From positions 1 to 64,000 of the forward strand of contig JAWKVC010000015.1 of the NCBI GenBank assembly GCA_041398245.1: 64,000 bases of DNA, read 5' to 3'. The stretch comes from UBA7672 sp041398245 (GTDB taxonomy: Bacteria; Pseudomonadota; Alphaproteobacteria; Caulobacterales; Hyphomonadaceae). The position numbers and the translations under genes are program-made. Below, piece after piece: positions 42,513 through 50,586 of this stretch (position 1 is the first letter of the stretch; every line of letters starts with the position of its first letter). Below the pieces are notes generated by a model. The model ran no database searches and was not told the origin of the DNA. It saw only the letters and a program-made list of their open reading frames with translations.

Positions 42513-43697
42513 ATGCCGCTTACCGACCTCAAGCTTCGCCAGCTGAAGCCCGCCGCAGCCCCGTTCCGCCAAAGCGACGGCGGGGGTCTGTTTATCGAGG
42601 TGCGCCCCGGCGGGTCACGCCTCTGGCGCCTGGCCTACCGGTTCGGCGGCAAGCAGAAACTTCTGGCGCTGGGCAGCTACCCGGAAACCCCGCTCGCCCG
42701 CGCTCGCCAGTTGCGCCAGGACGCCAGATCGCAGCTCCAGGCTGGCCGTGATCCGGCGGCGGAGGCAAAGGCCGCCGCCGAGGCGGAGCGCGCCCTTACC
42801 AAGGATACCTTCGCGGCCTTGGCGGACGAACTGCTGGCGAAGCAGAAGCGGGAAGGGAAGGCCGCCGCCACACTCGACAAGAAGCGCTGGCTGATCGGTC
42901 TCGCCGCCGCCGACCTTGGCGACCGGCCAATCCGCTCGATTACCGCCGCCGAAATCCTGAAGCCTCTCCAGCGGGCGGAAGCCAGCGGCACTTATGAAAC
43001 CGCGCGGCGTATGCGCGCCGTGATCGGGCAGGTGTTCCGCTACGCCATCGCGACCGCCCGCGCCGATGCAGACCCGACATTCGGCCTGCGCGGCGCTTTG
43101 GTGACGCCGAAAGTCTCACACCGGGCGGCGGTCACTGAGCAGAACGGCTTCGCCGGGCTTGTGCGCGCCGTCTGGGGCTATCAGGGGGCAATCGAGACAC
43201 AGGCGGCTCTGAAGCTGCTTGTCCTGCTTTATCCGCGTCCTGGCGAATTGCGGCTCGCTAGCTGGGACGAGTTCGACCTGAAGCGGGCGATCTGGACCAT
43301 CCCCGCCGACCGGACAAAGATGCGGCGCGAGCACGTGAAACCCTTACCGCAGGCGGCGATTGAAATTCTGGAAGACCTTCGCGCGCACACGGGCAATTAT
43401 CCTTTCGTGTTTCCGTCCCAACTGTCGCCGGGCAAGCCGATCAGCGAGAACACGTTGAACGGTGCCCTGCGGCGGATGGATATCCAGAAGTCAGAGCACA
43501 CCTCGCACGGCTTCCGCGCCAGCGCCTCAAGCCTTCTCAATGAAAGCGGGTTGTGGAACCGCGACGCCATCGAAGCAGAGCTGGCCCATGTCGGCTCCGA
43601 TCAGGTCCGCCGCGCCTATCATCGCGCCGCATACTGGGACGAACGGGTGCGCATGGCGGATTGGTGGGCGGACGCAGTCTTAGGATATGCGAACTGA
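42513..43697 (+). CDS. P4-type tyrosine integrase 1
   Basis: Tyrosine recombinase of 394 residues: N-terminal DUF4102 arm-binding domain (LTDLKLRQLKPAAAPFRQSDGGGLFIEV), a core-binding domain, and a catalytic domain with Arg in LYPRPGELRLASW, H-x2-R in HGFRASASSLL, and the His and nucleophile Tyr in AYHRAAYWDER. It lies directly beyond tRNA-Leu and would catalyse insertion and excision at its 3' end. By eye it is about 95% identical to integrase 2 at 50.6 kb. Confidence 0.93.
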   Translation: MPLTDLKLRQLKPAAAPFRQSDGGGLFIEVRPGGSRLWRLAYRFGGKQKLLALGSYPETPLARARQLRQDARSQLQAGRDPAAEAKAAAEAERALTKDTFAALADELLAKQKREGKAAATLDKKRWLIGLAAADLGDRPIRSITAAEILKPLQRAEASGTYETARRMRAVIGQVFRYAIATARADADPTFGLRGALVTPKVSHRAAVTEQNGFAGLVRAVWGYQGAIETQAALKLLVLLYPRPGELRLASWDEFDLKRAIWTIPADRTKMRREHVKPLPQAAIEILEDLRAHTGNYPFVFPSQLSPGKPISENTLNGALRRMDIQKSEHTSHGFRASASSLLNESGLWNRDAIEAELAHVGSDQVRRAYHRAAYWDERVRMADWWADAVLGYAN

Positions 43698-43764
43698 CTC
43701 CCACCTACCCACAACGGTCAGCATCGGACATCCTCTGACCGTTTCAGTCGTTGGGGGACGAAGT

Positions 43765-44589
43765 ATGCCGAAGGGGCCGAAAGACCGCGCGGAAGTCACA
43801 GCGCTGCTGCTGGAAACGGCATTCCCACACGTTGCTGCGTGGCTGCAACTTTACCGCCGTTCGAGCAACGAGGCCCCGGTTGAACCACCGACCGAGCCTC
43901 AGCTGGCCGCATTCCATGCCTATGCAAACAAGGTCAGAACGATGACCGATGGCGAGCTCTTTGTGGAGAAGCAGCTCGTTGAAGCCCAGGCCATAGCCGC
44001 TAGCACGCTGCCGGACAGCGTCGATTCGGCGAACTGGAAGATCAAAGGTCTGGACAATGATGAACGCTCGTATTGGGCTAACACTCTGGCCGAGTGGGAC
44101 GAAGCCGAGGCGGAGTTTCTCGAAGCTGAAGCAAAGGCAGCGGCGGAAACGAGTTCGTCTCAGGGCCTGCGCTCAGAGTTGGTCGCCGCTCGCCAGCGAA
44201 TCCGGGAGCTTGAGGAACGAAACCTACACGAGCAGGCCAAGGCTCACGAGTACGCTCTGCATTTGCGGCGGCGAGTCGAAGACTTGCACGGCGCACTAGC
44301 CGAATCGGTGGGCGTGCTCGCGCGGCTAGAAGACCAGCTAGAAAAAGAGCGCAAAGCCGCCGTGGCGGCGAAGGCAGGTACCGTCCATCCCAAGCTTCGT
44401 ACTACCTTTGAAAAGCTCTTGCTGGGGATGGCGATAGACAAGTTTAAATATCAGCTTGGCCAGTCAGGCTCCGTTCCGGAGAACATTCGCAGCGCACTTT
44501 TGCGCGCCGGAATCAAACTGGATGTGAAGACAATCAGAGAGCGACTGACAGACGCCGCGCGCAAGTTTGAAGAGGAAGACTGGGGTTAG
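43765..44589 (+). CDS. Hypothetical coiled-coil island protein
   Basis: Not recognised; 274 residues, no signal or membrane segment. Residues about 110-210 form a long charged coiled coil rich in Glu, Ala and Arg (ELEERNLHEQAKAHEYAL region). The C-terminal 60 residues (AIDKFKYQLGQSGSVPENIRSALLRAGIKLDVKTIRERL) look like a compact helical domain, perhaps DNA-binding. The ATG at 43765 has GGGGACGAAGT upstream. It is carried by the first element between the integrase and the AlpA-like gene. A replication-initiator or KfrA-like role is possible but unproven. Confidence 0.65.
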   Translation: MPKGPKDRAEVTALLLETAFPHVAAWLQLYRRSSNEAPVEPPTEPQLAAFHAYANKVRTMTDGELFVEKQLVEAQAIAASTLPDSVDSANWKIKGLDNDERSYWANTLAEWDEAEAEFLEAEAKAAAETSSSQGLRSELVAARQRIRELEERNLHEQAKAHEYALHLRRRVEDLHGALAESVGVLARLEDQLEKERKAAVAAKAGTVHPKLRTTFEKLLLGMAIDKFKYQLGQSGSVPENIRSALLRAGIKLDVKTIRERLTDAARKFEEEDWG

Positions 44590-44683
44590 GCTCGGGAATT
44601 ACCGAAAAACTCTGCGGGAAATACCGAGCTGCGCGCTGTCTCGGACTTACACCACCTCGAACCCAGCTGAACGAGGTGGACCA

Positions 44684-44893
44684 ATGTCAAACCAACCCCA
44701 ACAACTTCCCGAGACCGGCTTCCTGCGCCTTCGTGCGGTTTTGGCGCCGGCTGGGCCGATTCCCGTTAGCCGCAGCACTTGGTGGCAGGGCGTCAAAGAC
44801 GGAAGGTTTCCGCGCCCGGTGAAGCTGGGTAAGCGCGTCACGGTTTGGCGCGTCGAGGATATCCGACGGCTGATCGAAACCGGCGGCGCATGA
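44684..44893 (+). CDS. AlpA-family DNA-binding regulator
   Basis: Sixty-nine residues with the AlpA/MerR-like helix-turn-helix pattern: FLRLRAVLAPAGPIPVSRSTWWQGVKDGRFPRPVKLGKRVTVWRVEDIRRLI. AlpA proteins activate excision of P4-like elements and often serve as excisionase. Placed two bases before the next HTH gene, so the two are probably co-translated. Confidence 0.82.
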   Translation: MSNQPQQLPETGFLRLRAVLAPAGPIPVSRSTWWQGVKDGRFPRPVKLGKRVTVWRVEDIRRLIETGGA

Positions 44894-44894
44894 G

Positions 44895-45353
44895 ATGGGC
44901 CGCCGCCTCAAGTGGCGGGCCATCAGCATCCATCGCAACTACGAAGTCGGCGAGCTTGCCAGTGTTCTGGGTGTGGACAAACGCACTATCAGGCGATGGA
45001 TCAGCGGCGGCTTGCCAGTTATTCGAGACAGGAAGCCCGCCCTGGTCCTTGGCGAGGACGTGATTGCCTACCTCAAGCGGCAGGGCGGGCCAAAGGTCCG
45101 CTGCGGCCCTGGCCGCTTCTTCTGTCTGCGCTGCCATGCTCCTCGCGGACCGGCCTTTGGCGAAGCAGAAATCCTCAATCGCAGCGCCGCCAGCGTGAAC
45201 CTGCGCGCCCTCTGCGCGGAATGTGCCGGGATGATGCACCGGCGAGTCGCGTGGCGGTTTCTTGCCCGCGATATGCCGAAAATCGTCGTGCGCGATCCGG
45301 AGGCTCAGAGACACCTAAGCGATACCACAGCCGCGTGCGGAAATGTCCGCTAG
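44895..45353 (+). CDS. HTH protein with a C-terminal zinc-ribbon-like cluster
   Basis: Protein of 152 residues. The N-terminus (NYEVGELASVLGVDKRTIRRWISGGLPVI) is a MerR/excisionase-like HTH, and YLKRQGGPK closes the domain. A second part has CLRCHAPRG near 75-84 and CAECAGMMHRR near 106-116, a plausible four-ligand zinc site. It starts with ATG one base after the AlpA-like stop and precedes a tyrosine recombinase. A role as directionality or accessory factor for that recombinase is plausible. Confidence 0.7.
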   Translation: MGRRLKWRAISIHRNYEVGELASVLGVDKRTIRRWISGGLPVIRDRKPALVLGEDVIAYLKRQGGPKVRCGPGRFFCLRCHAPRGPAFGEAEILNRSAASVNLRALCAECAGMMHRRVAWRFLARDMPKIVVRDPEAQRHLSDTTAACGNVR

Positions 45354-45371
45354 CGATGGGAGAGACCGACG

Positions 45372-46481
45372 ATGCGGAAGCACCATCCGAAAAACGAACG
45401 GATCAAGCGTGCCTATCTTTCTTATCTGGAAGAGGCCAAACGCATGTCCCGCGACAGCGCCAACGATGCAGCCGCTGCCATTCACCGGTTCGAAGCCTCG
45501 ACCGACTGGAAGGATTTCGCTGCCTTTCACATCGAGCAGGCCAAGCGGTTCAAGCGGGTGCTGTCTGAACAGCTCAGCACCAGGACTGGGAAGCCGCTTG
45601 CGAAGGCCACCATCTTGTCGCGCCTGATGGCAGTCCGCGACTTCTTTGCTTGGCTGGCAGAGCAGCCCGGCTACAAATCGCGCATTTCGCGGACCGATTG
45701 TGACTACTTCAACCCGACCGCCAACGATACGCGGATCGCGACGGCAAGGCGTGAGCGTCCCGTTCCCGAGATTGGACAAATCCGGCACGTACTGGACAAC
45801 ATGCCATGTGGTACAAGCGTGGAGAAGCGGGACCGCGCGCTACTTGCCTTTGCGCTTCTGTCCGGAGCCCGTGACAACGCTATTGCCTCTCTGAACATCG
45901 GGCATGTTGATTTGCAACGCCGGACCGTTTTCCAGGATGCGCGGACTGTTCGCACCAAGAACCGGAAGACGTTCACGTCGTCCTTCTTTCCGGTCGGCGA
46001 CGAGGTGGAGGCCATTGTCGTGAACTGGATTGTCCACTTGCAGCATGACCTGCAATTCAGAGCGGAGGATCCGCTGTTTCCGAAAACCCGCATGGGATTT
46101 GACGATGCCGGTGCCTTTGCCCCGGTCGGGCTGGAGCGGCGCCACTGGAATGATGCGTCGCCCATTCGGCGGATTTTTAAGGAGGCGTTTGAGGGGCAGG
46201 GCTTGCCCTACTTCAATCCGCATTCCTTTCGCCACACGCTGGCGCGTCTAGGCCAGAACCGGTGCAGGACGCAAGAGCAGGAAAAGGCGTGGTCATTGAA
46301 TTTCGGGCACGATCATGTGCGCACGACCATGAACAGCTATGGCGACATTCCTACCTATCGGCAGGTCGAGATTATGGACCAGATGCGGTGTTCGGAGGGG
46401 AGCGTGGCCCCCGGCATACCGGATGACCAGACCATCGCACAGGTTCTCGACTACGTCGCCAAAAAGACCCTGCGGTCTTGA
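45372..46481 (+). CDS. Tyrosine recombinase/phage-integrase family protein
   Basis: Tyrosine recombinase of 369 residues, unrelated in N-terminus to the two P4-type integrases. It has a SAM-like core-binding domain (residues 10-105) and a catalytic domain with Arg in LSGARDNAIASL, H-x2-R in NPHSFRHTLARLG, and His and Tyr in FGHDHVRTTMNSYG. It starts 18 bases after the HTH/zinc gene. It may mobilise the inner module (AlpA, HTH, restriction gene) or an older element nested inside the first island. Confidence 0.88.
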   Translation: MRKHHPKNERIKRAYLSYLEEAKRMSRDSANDAAAAIHRFEASTDWKDFAAFHIEQAKRFKRVLSEQLSTRTGKPLAKATILSRLMAVRDFFAWLAEQPGYKSRISRTDCDYFNPTANDTRIATARRERPVPEIGQIRHVLDNMPCGTSVEKRDRALLAFALLSGARDNAIASLNIGHVDLQRRTVFQDARTVRTKNRKTFTSSFFPVGDEVEAIVVNWIVHLQHDLQFRAEDPLFPKTRMGFDDAGAFAPVGLERRHWNDASPIRRIFKEAFEGQGLPYFNPHSFRHTLARLGQNRCRTQEQEKAWSLNFGHDHVRTTMNSYGDIPTYRQVEIMDQMRCSEGSVAPGIPDDQTIAQVLDYVAKKTLRS

Positions 46482-46532
46482 TCAGTTTCGCATTCCGCAA
46501 CATGCTCGCCTCTGGCCCGCGACTAGGCTTGT

Positions 46533-49500
46533 TTATGCACCTAGCGGCATATCGATCGTCTTCATAATGCGATCAGTTTCGGCCAGAACTTTCAGTATTC
46601 GCTGATAGTGCTTCACATCCTCGAAATCGAGCGAGCGACCCTTTCGGTCCTTCAGCCATTTCTGCGCCGGCTGATACCCACCAACATAGAATGACCACGA
46701 AACGTCAGGTGCGTTTTCGAACCGCTGCGTCGCGTTGATCCAGACAGCGCCATCGCGAAACTCGATCTTGCCAACGTCAGTGTTTCCATCGCCGACAAAC
46801 GGGTATGGCGTCTTCCCGATGGCAACCGGCTCCATCAGGTGCAACCGTCGCAACTGTTCGCCCTTGTACGAGACTTCCCAGAACACGTCCGGGGTCGCGG
46901 GCCACGGGATACGCGGATAGTCGATCTTCAAAAACTCGGCGTAGGTTTCACGATAAGCGGGGCAATGCAGCACCCCATAGATATAGTCAAAGACCGCGAC
47001 CTCGTCCGGCTCGCCTCGCTTGGGGTGCTTGGCCAGCTTGCGGAGCTTGGCGTAAAGCTTCGACTCAAAATTGACACGGCGAGTTTGGTCTAGCTCGTCT
47101 GGCTCGGGGTACAGATAAAGGGGAAAGTTCATCGCGTTTGATCCGGTGGTCCCCGATAGAAAAATTGCCTCCGTTGGTACCGTAGTCACAAACACGTGTG
47201 CAAATTTTGCATCGCGCACGGCCTTCGGCGCCAGAAGGCCTATGTTTCGTTGGCCTACGTAGTGCCGCATTACTTGTGGGACCGGCCATCCCACGAATCC
47301 GCGCGAGATGCCCGAGTAGAACAGTTTCTTCTCTTGGAATGGTCTGTAGTTTAGTGGTGTGATCGGCGCTTTTTGAAAATTCGCGCTGATGTCGGCTTTC
47401 GCCCACTCATATCGCCAGTCCCGAACATCTTCCGGCAATTGGTATTTTTCCCGGACTGCGATTTCTGGAAGCTGAAGAAAGTCACGCAGCACTTCTTGAA
47501 CTTCCTCATCAGTCTCGCGGACAGATAAGAAGTCCCTCTTTGTGACGATGCCATTTCCATGCAGCGGCATGAACTTTTCCAAATGAATGCCGCTTTCATA
47601 CTGCTCCAACAGCGCAGTGTTGCGCGGCACGAACACGCAACTCGGCATCTGTGACGCAACGCGGGTCATTTTCAGACTTGTGAGATCCGCATGACGAAGC
47701 AGTTCGTACTTCGAATCACGAGGCCCCCAGACATCCGCATGGTATACTTGGGTTTCGTGGCGCCGCGACGCAGCACGCTTCACGGCGATAACGATCGCAA
47801 CGCCCGGTGGAATGTCGAACACGTTCTTGTCCGGCTGACCTCCGGGCGCAACTTCCTTCTTTAGCGTGCTGCCATGCAGGTCGATCACGTAAATCTTGTC
47901 AAAAGTCTGGAGCAAACGCCAGCGCATACCGCGGAAGGTAGGATTGTCGAGATAGCCGTGATTGGTGATGAAACCGAGCACGCCTTGCCCATTTTTTTCG
48001 ATGAGCGCCTCGGCCATACGAATGAACTTAACGTAGTCGTCATTGATCCACTTCGAATTGCGCTCTTTGAGTTTCTCTCTGCCGCCCGGCTCTCGTTTGT
48101 AGGCTTCGATCAGATTCATGATCCAATCGCCTTTGTTCACACTCTCACCGCGATACGGCGGATTGCCGATGACACACATGATCGGCATGTCTCGCTTGAT
48201 CGTGTTGGCCTCACGCGCTTCATTCGACAGCCATTGCGCGAACGGCAGTTCGTAGTTTGCAGCGTCACCTTCTTCAAGTGAGTTAGTGAGATACACGCTT
48301 ACACGAGGTGGTTTGGCCGTCGGCTTATAGCCATGCTCGCGAAGCACCATATCGAGCTTCATGTGGCACATGGCGTAGGACGCCATCAACAACTCGAAGC
48401 CGTGTAGGCGTGGGATCAGGTCCTTCTCAACATACTTGGCCCATAGGCCTGGCGCCTTGGCCTTCACATGCGGCGCGACCTGCTTGATCACTTCGGCGAG
48501 AAACGTTCCCGTGCCCGTCGCGGGATCGAGAATCTGGACTCGGTGAACTTCTTTTTTTCCCTTCACGGTTTCGGCCGACTTCGCCAGCTTTCCGGCCTTT
48601 GTCGTCCCGCGCTGCCCGGTGTCCCACTCGATCGTCACCTTCGACGTATCGGCGAGGCCTTCTTCCAATCCGAACTCGGTCTTGAGCACGTCGTTGATCG
48701 CGCGGACAATGAAATTGACAACCGGTTCAGGCGTATACCAGACCCCGCGCGCGTCACGCTTGGCCGGGTTGTACGCTTTGAGAAAGTCCTCGTAGAAATG
48801 CAGGAATGGATCGTTGCGCTGCGTCGTCTTGCCGAACTTGGCCATCAACGCAGAAACGTCTGATGCACGAAACACCGACGCCAAATCATCGATGATCCAC
48901 GAAATTCGCGGATCGAGATTTGGTCCCGCGATATAGCCAAACAGGTTACGCAGAAACGGATTGGACTTCGGGAGCAGGTCCAACGCTTCCTGCCTGCTGA
49001 ACGTGTCCTTGGTCGTGTCATGTAGCCGCGCCGCGAACATGCCGTAGGTAATCGTCTCGGCGTACATGTCTGCAAAGTCGGCAATCGAAATGTCGTGGAT
49101 CAGGTGCTGCTGGAAAGCCTTGTACTGGTTCGTCAGTTCGGTTTCCTGGTCCTTGTCCTGCATCAGCGTGTTGGCGAGAACGTCCTTGATCAGGACGGTT
49201 TTGCCCGCCATCCGCTCAGCCAGCGCGCGCGAAGATGTGATGGTCTGCGGTGATTGCGCGATGAAGTCGCGTAGCATGGCCTCCAGCGCCGCGAACCTGT
49301 TTGGCAGCGGCTGGATACCCATAAGGAAGTCCGCGATCCGGACCTCGTGCTTCAGTTCGCCATCGCGATACCACACCCATTCCAGACAGTTGGTGTAGAG
49401 CAGGTTCTGGAGGCCGCCGATGTAGCGCTTCTTCTGCGCGAGGTTGGCGTCCTTCATCGTCTTGAGATCAACGTCGATGTCCTTGGCCTCGCAATGGCCG

Positions 49501-49703
49501 ATGACGATATCGCCACGACTGATCGAGAAGTCTGGCGCGCCGACCTTTTCGCGCTTCGGCTCGTTCAGGGCCGAGATCTTGTTCGGTTCGAGGCTGTCGA
49601 ACAGGCGCTGCAGCGCCGGGCGGTAGGAATGCTCGCCCGCGCCGCCCTTTTTCCGTGTTGCGATCACGGAGTCGAGAAACTTACTGATCAGCTGATTCGC
49701 CAT
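46533..49703 (-). CDS. Type ISP-like restriction-modification enzyme without helicase domain
   Basis: Single-chain nuclease/N6-adenine methyltransferase of 1056 residues. The N-terminus has a PD-(D/E)xK nuclease pattern (APDF, then IGHCEAKD; Asp58, Glu72, Lys74). Methyltransferase motif I is DPATGTGTF near 392-400 and motif IV is NPPY near 514-517. A helical spacer and a C-terminal target-recognition region follow. LlaGI-type ISP enzymes place a helicase between nuclease and methylase; that is missing here, so it may act more like a type IIG enzyme. ATG at 49703 has AGGGGGTG upstream. Base composition is visibly less GC-rich than the surrounding genes. Confidence 0.86.
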   Translation of the reverse strand: MANQLISKFLDSVIATRKKGGAGEHSYRPALQRLFDSLEPNKISALNEPKREKVGAPDFSISRGDIVIGHCEAKDIDVDLKTMKDANLAQKKRYIGGLQNLLYTNCLEWVWYRDGELKHEVRIADFLMGIQPLPNRFAALEAMLRDFIAQSPQTITSSRALAERMAGKTVLIKDVLANTLMQDKDQETELTNQYKAFQQHLIHDISIADFADMYAETITYGMFAARLHDTTKDTFSRQEALDLLPKSNPFLRNLFGYIAGPNLDPRISWIIDDLASVFRASDVSALMAKFGKTTQRNDPFLHFYEDFLKAYNPAKRDARGVWYTPEPVVNFIVRAINDVLKTEFGLEEGLADTSKVTIEWDTGQRGTTKAGKLAKSAETVKGKKEVHRVQILDPATGTGTFLAEVIKQVAPHVKAKAPGLWAKYVEKDLIPRLHGFELLMASYAMCHMKLDMVLREHGYKPTAKPPRVSVYLTNSLEEGDAANYELPFAQWLSNEAREANTIKRDMPIMCVIGNPPYRGESVNKGDWIMNLIEAYKREPGGREKLKERNSKWINDDYVKFIRMAEALIEKNGQGVLGFITNHGYLDNPTFRGMRWRLLQTFDKIYVIDLHGSTLKKEVAPGGQPDKNVFDIPPGVAIVIAVKRAASRRHETQVYHADVWGPRDSKYELLRHADLTSLKMTRVASQMPSCVFVPRNTALLEQYESGIHLEKFMPLHGNGIVTKRDFLSVRETDEEVQEVLRDFLQLPEIAVREKYQLPEDVRDWRYEWAKADISANFQKAPITPLNYRPFQEKKLFYSGISRGFVGWPVPQVMRHYVGQRNIGLLAPKAVRDAKFAHVFVTTVPTEAIFLSGTTGSNAMNFPLYLYPEPDELDQTRRVNFESKLYAKLRKLAKHPKRGEPDEVAVFDYIYGVLHCPAYRETYAEFLKIDYPRIPWPATPDVFWEVSYKGEQLRRLHLMEPVAIGKTPYPFVGDGNTDVGKIEFRDGAVWINATQRFENAPDVSWSFYVGGYQPAQKWLKDRKGRSLDFEDVKHYQRILKVLAETDRIMKTIDMPLGA

Positions 49704-49890
49704 CTGCACCCCCTGGCCCCTACTAGGCTACAGCCATCGTCCCGAAAAGCACCAAACCAGATGAGGTGAGAACCCACGATATGAGCTGGACCTGCCGAAC
49801 GACGAAGAGGTAGAGGGCAGCGGATCCACTGTTTCCAAACGTGATCCCGAGTCGATTGACTCTAGCCCCAACCATTTCATGCTCCTCTAG

Positions 49891-50292
49891 ATGCGACATT
49901 CAGAGGATAGAATCCCTGCCGTTGAGTTCGAGAGGCGGAAGTACCGATCCCACCTGCTCCTTACGCGAGCCATTGCCGACGCCGATCAACGGGACAAGGC
50001 GCTGGCGATGTTGGACGCCCGGCCACGAATGCAACGCATCAGTCAATGGATCGGATCGTTGTATATTGCGGTGGCACTTGTCGGCGTGAATGGGCTCCTT
50101 GACTACTCGTCAGGTTTTGGGATCGGACGCCATATTCCGCCGTTGCTGTCGGCTGTCCTTGGTGTCATCGGTACCTTGGGATTTATCCTGTCCATTCGCC
50201 TTGATCGACTGCTGGATCGCGGCGAGAGGGGGCACAAGTCGAGACAGAGAAGCCTGAAATTGACCTTCCTTGATCGGAGGCCGAGGGCGTGA
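49891..50292 (+). CDS. Hypothetical two-helix membrane protein
   Basis: Not recognised; 133 residues with a charged N-terminal 50 residues, two hydrophobic helices (about 52-70 and 83-103) and a very basic tail. It lies divergent from the restriction gene across about 190 bases and just inside the right end of the first element. The start ATG at 49891 is inferred from the frame alone. It might be a phage-exclusion or immunity protein by position, but no motif supports a role. Confidence 0.5.
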   Translation: MRHSEDRIPAVEFERRKYRSHLLLTRAIADADQRDKALAMLDARPRMQRISQWIGSLYIAVALVGVNGLLDYSSGFGIGRHIPPLLSAVLGVIGTLGFILSIRLDRLLDRGERGHKSRQRSLKLTFLDRRPRA

Positions 50293-50338
50293 GCAAAGCG
50301 GATGGCGGATGACGGCGCGCCGCAGCAACCCTTCAATC

Positions 50339-50360
50339 TGTTGGTACATTTGTTGGTACA
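50339..50360 (+). repeat. TGTTGGTACA repeats at the right end of element 1
   Basis: Two direct copies of TGTTGGTACA at 50339 and 50351, about 60 bases before the second att copy. They match the words upstream of both integrases and are probable arm sites on the opposite side of the att core. Confidence 0.65.
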
Positions 50361-50417
50361 GCTGACGGGCTTCGCTTGCGAAGGCCTACAATATAAGGCT
50401 TCCGGACAACACTTTCG

Positions 50418-50461
50418 GTCCTCTTCTGGCACCAAGCGACGCTCCGGCGTCGCTTTTCTTT
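50418..50461 (+). other. attR of element 1 / attL of element 2: second copy of the tRNA-Leu 3' end and terminator
   Basis: GTCCTCTTCTGGCACCAAG followed by the same GCGACGC-TCCG-GCGTCGC hairpin and TTTTCTTT as at tRNA-Leu. One G of the tRNA end is missing. No complete tRNA precedes it, so it is an attachment remnant and forms the junction between the two tandem elements. Confidence 0.85.
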
Positions 50462-50586
50462 TTCTGATAGCGCAATAAAAACAAAGAAAAACAAAGAACA
50501 CCGTTCTAGGCGGTCCGGAACGGTCCGGGTGCGTTTGTTGGTATCCCGCCAATTTGTTGGTACACCAGAGCGCGTTTTGCCTGTCT

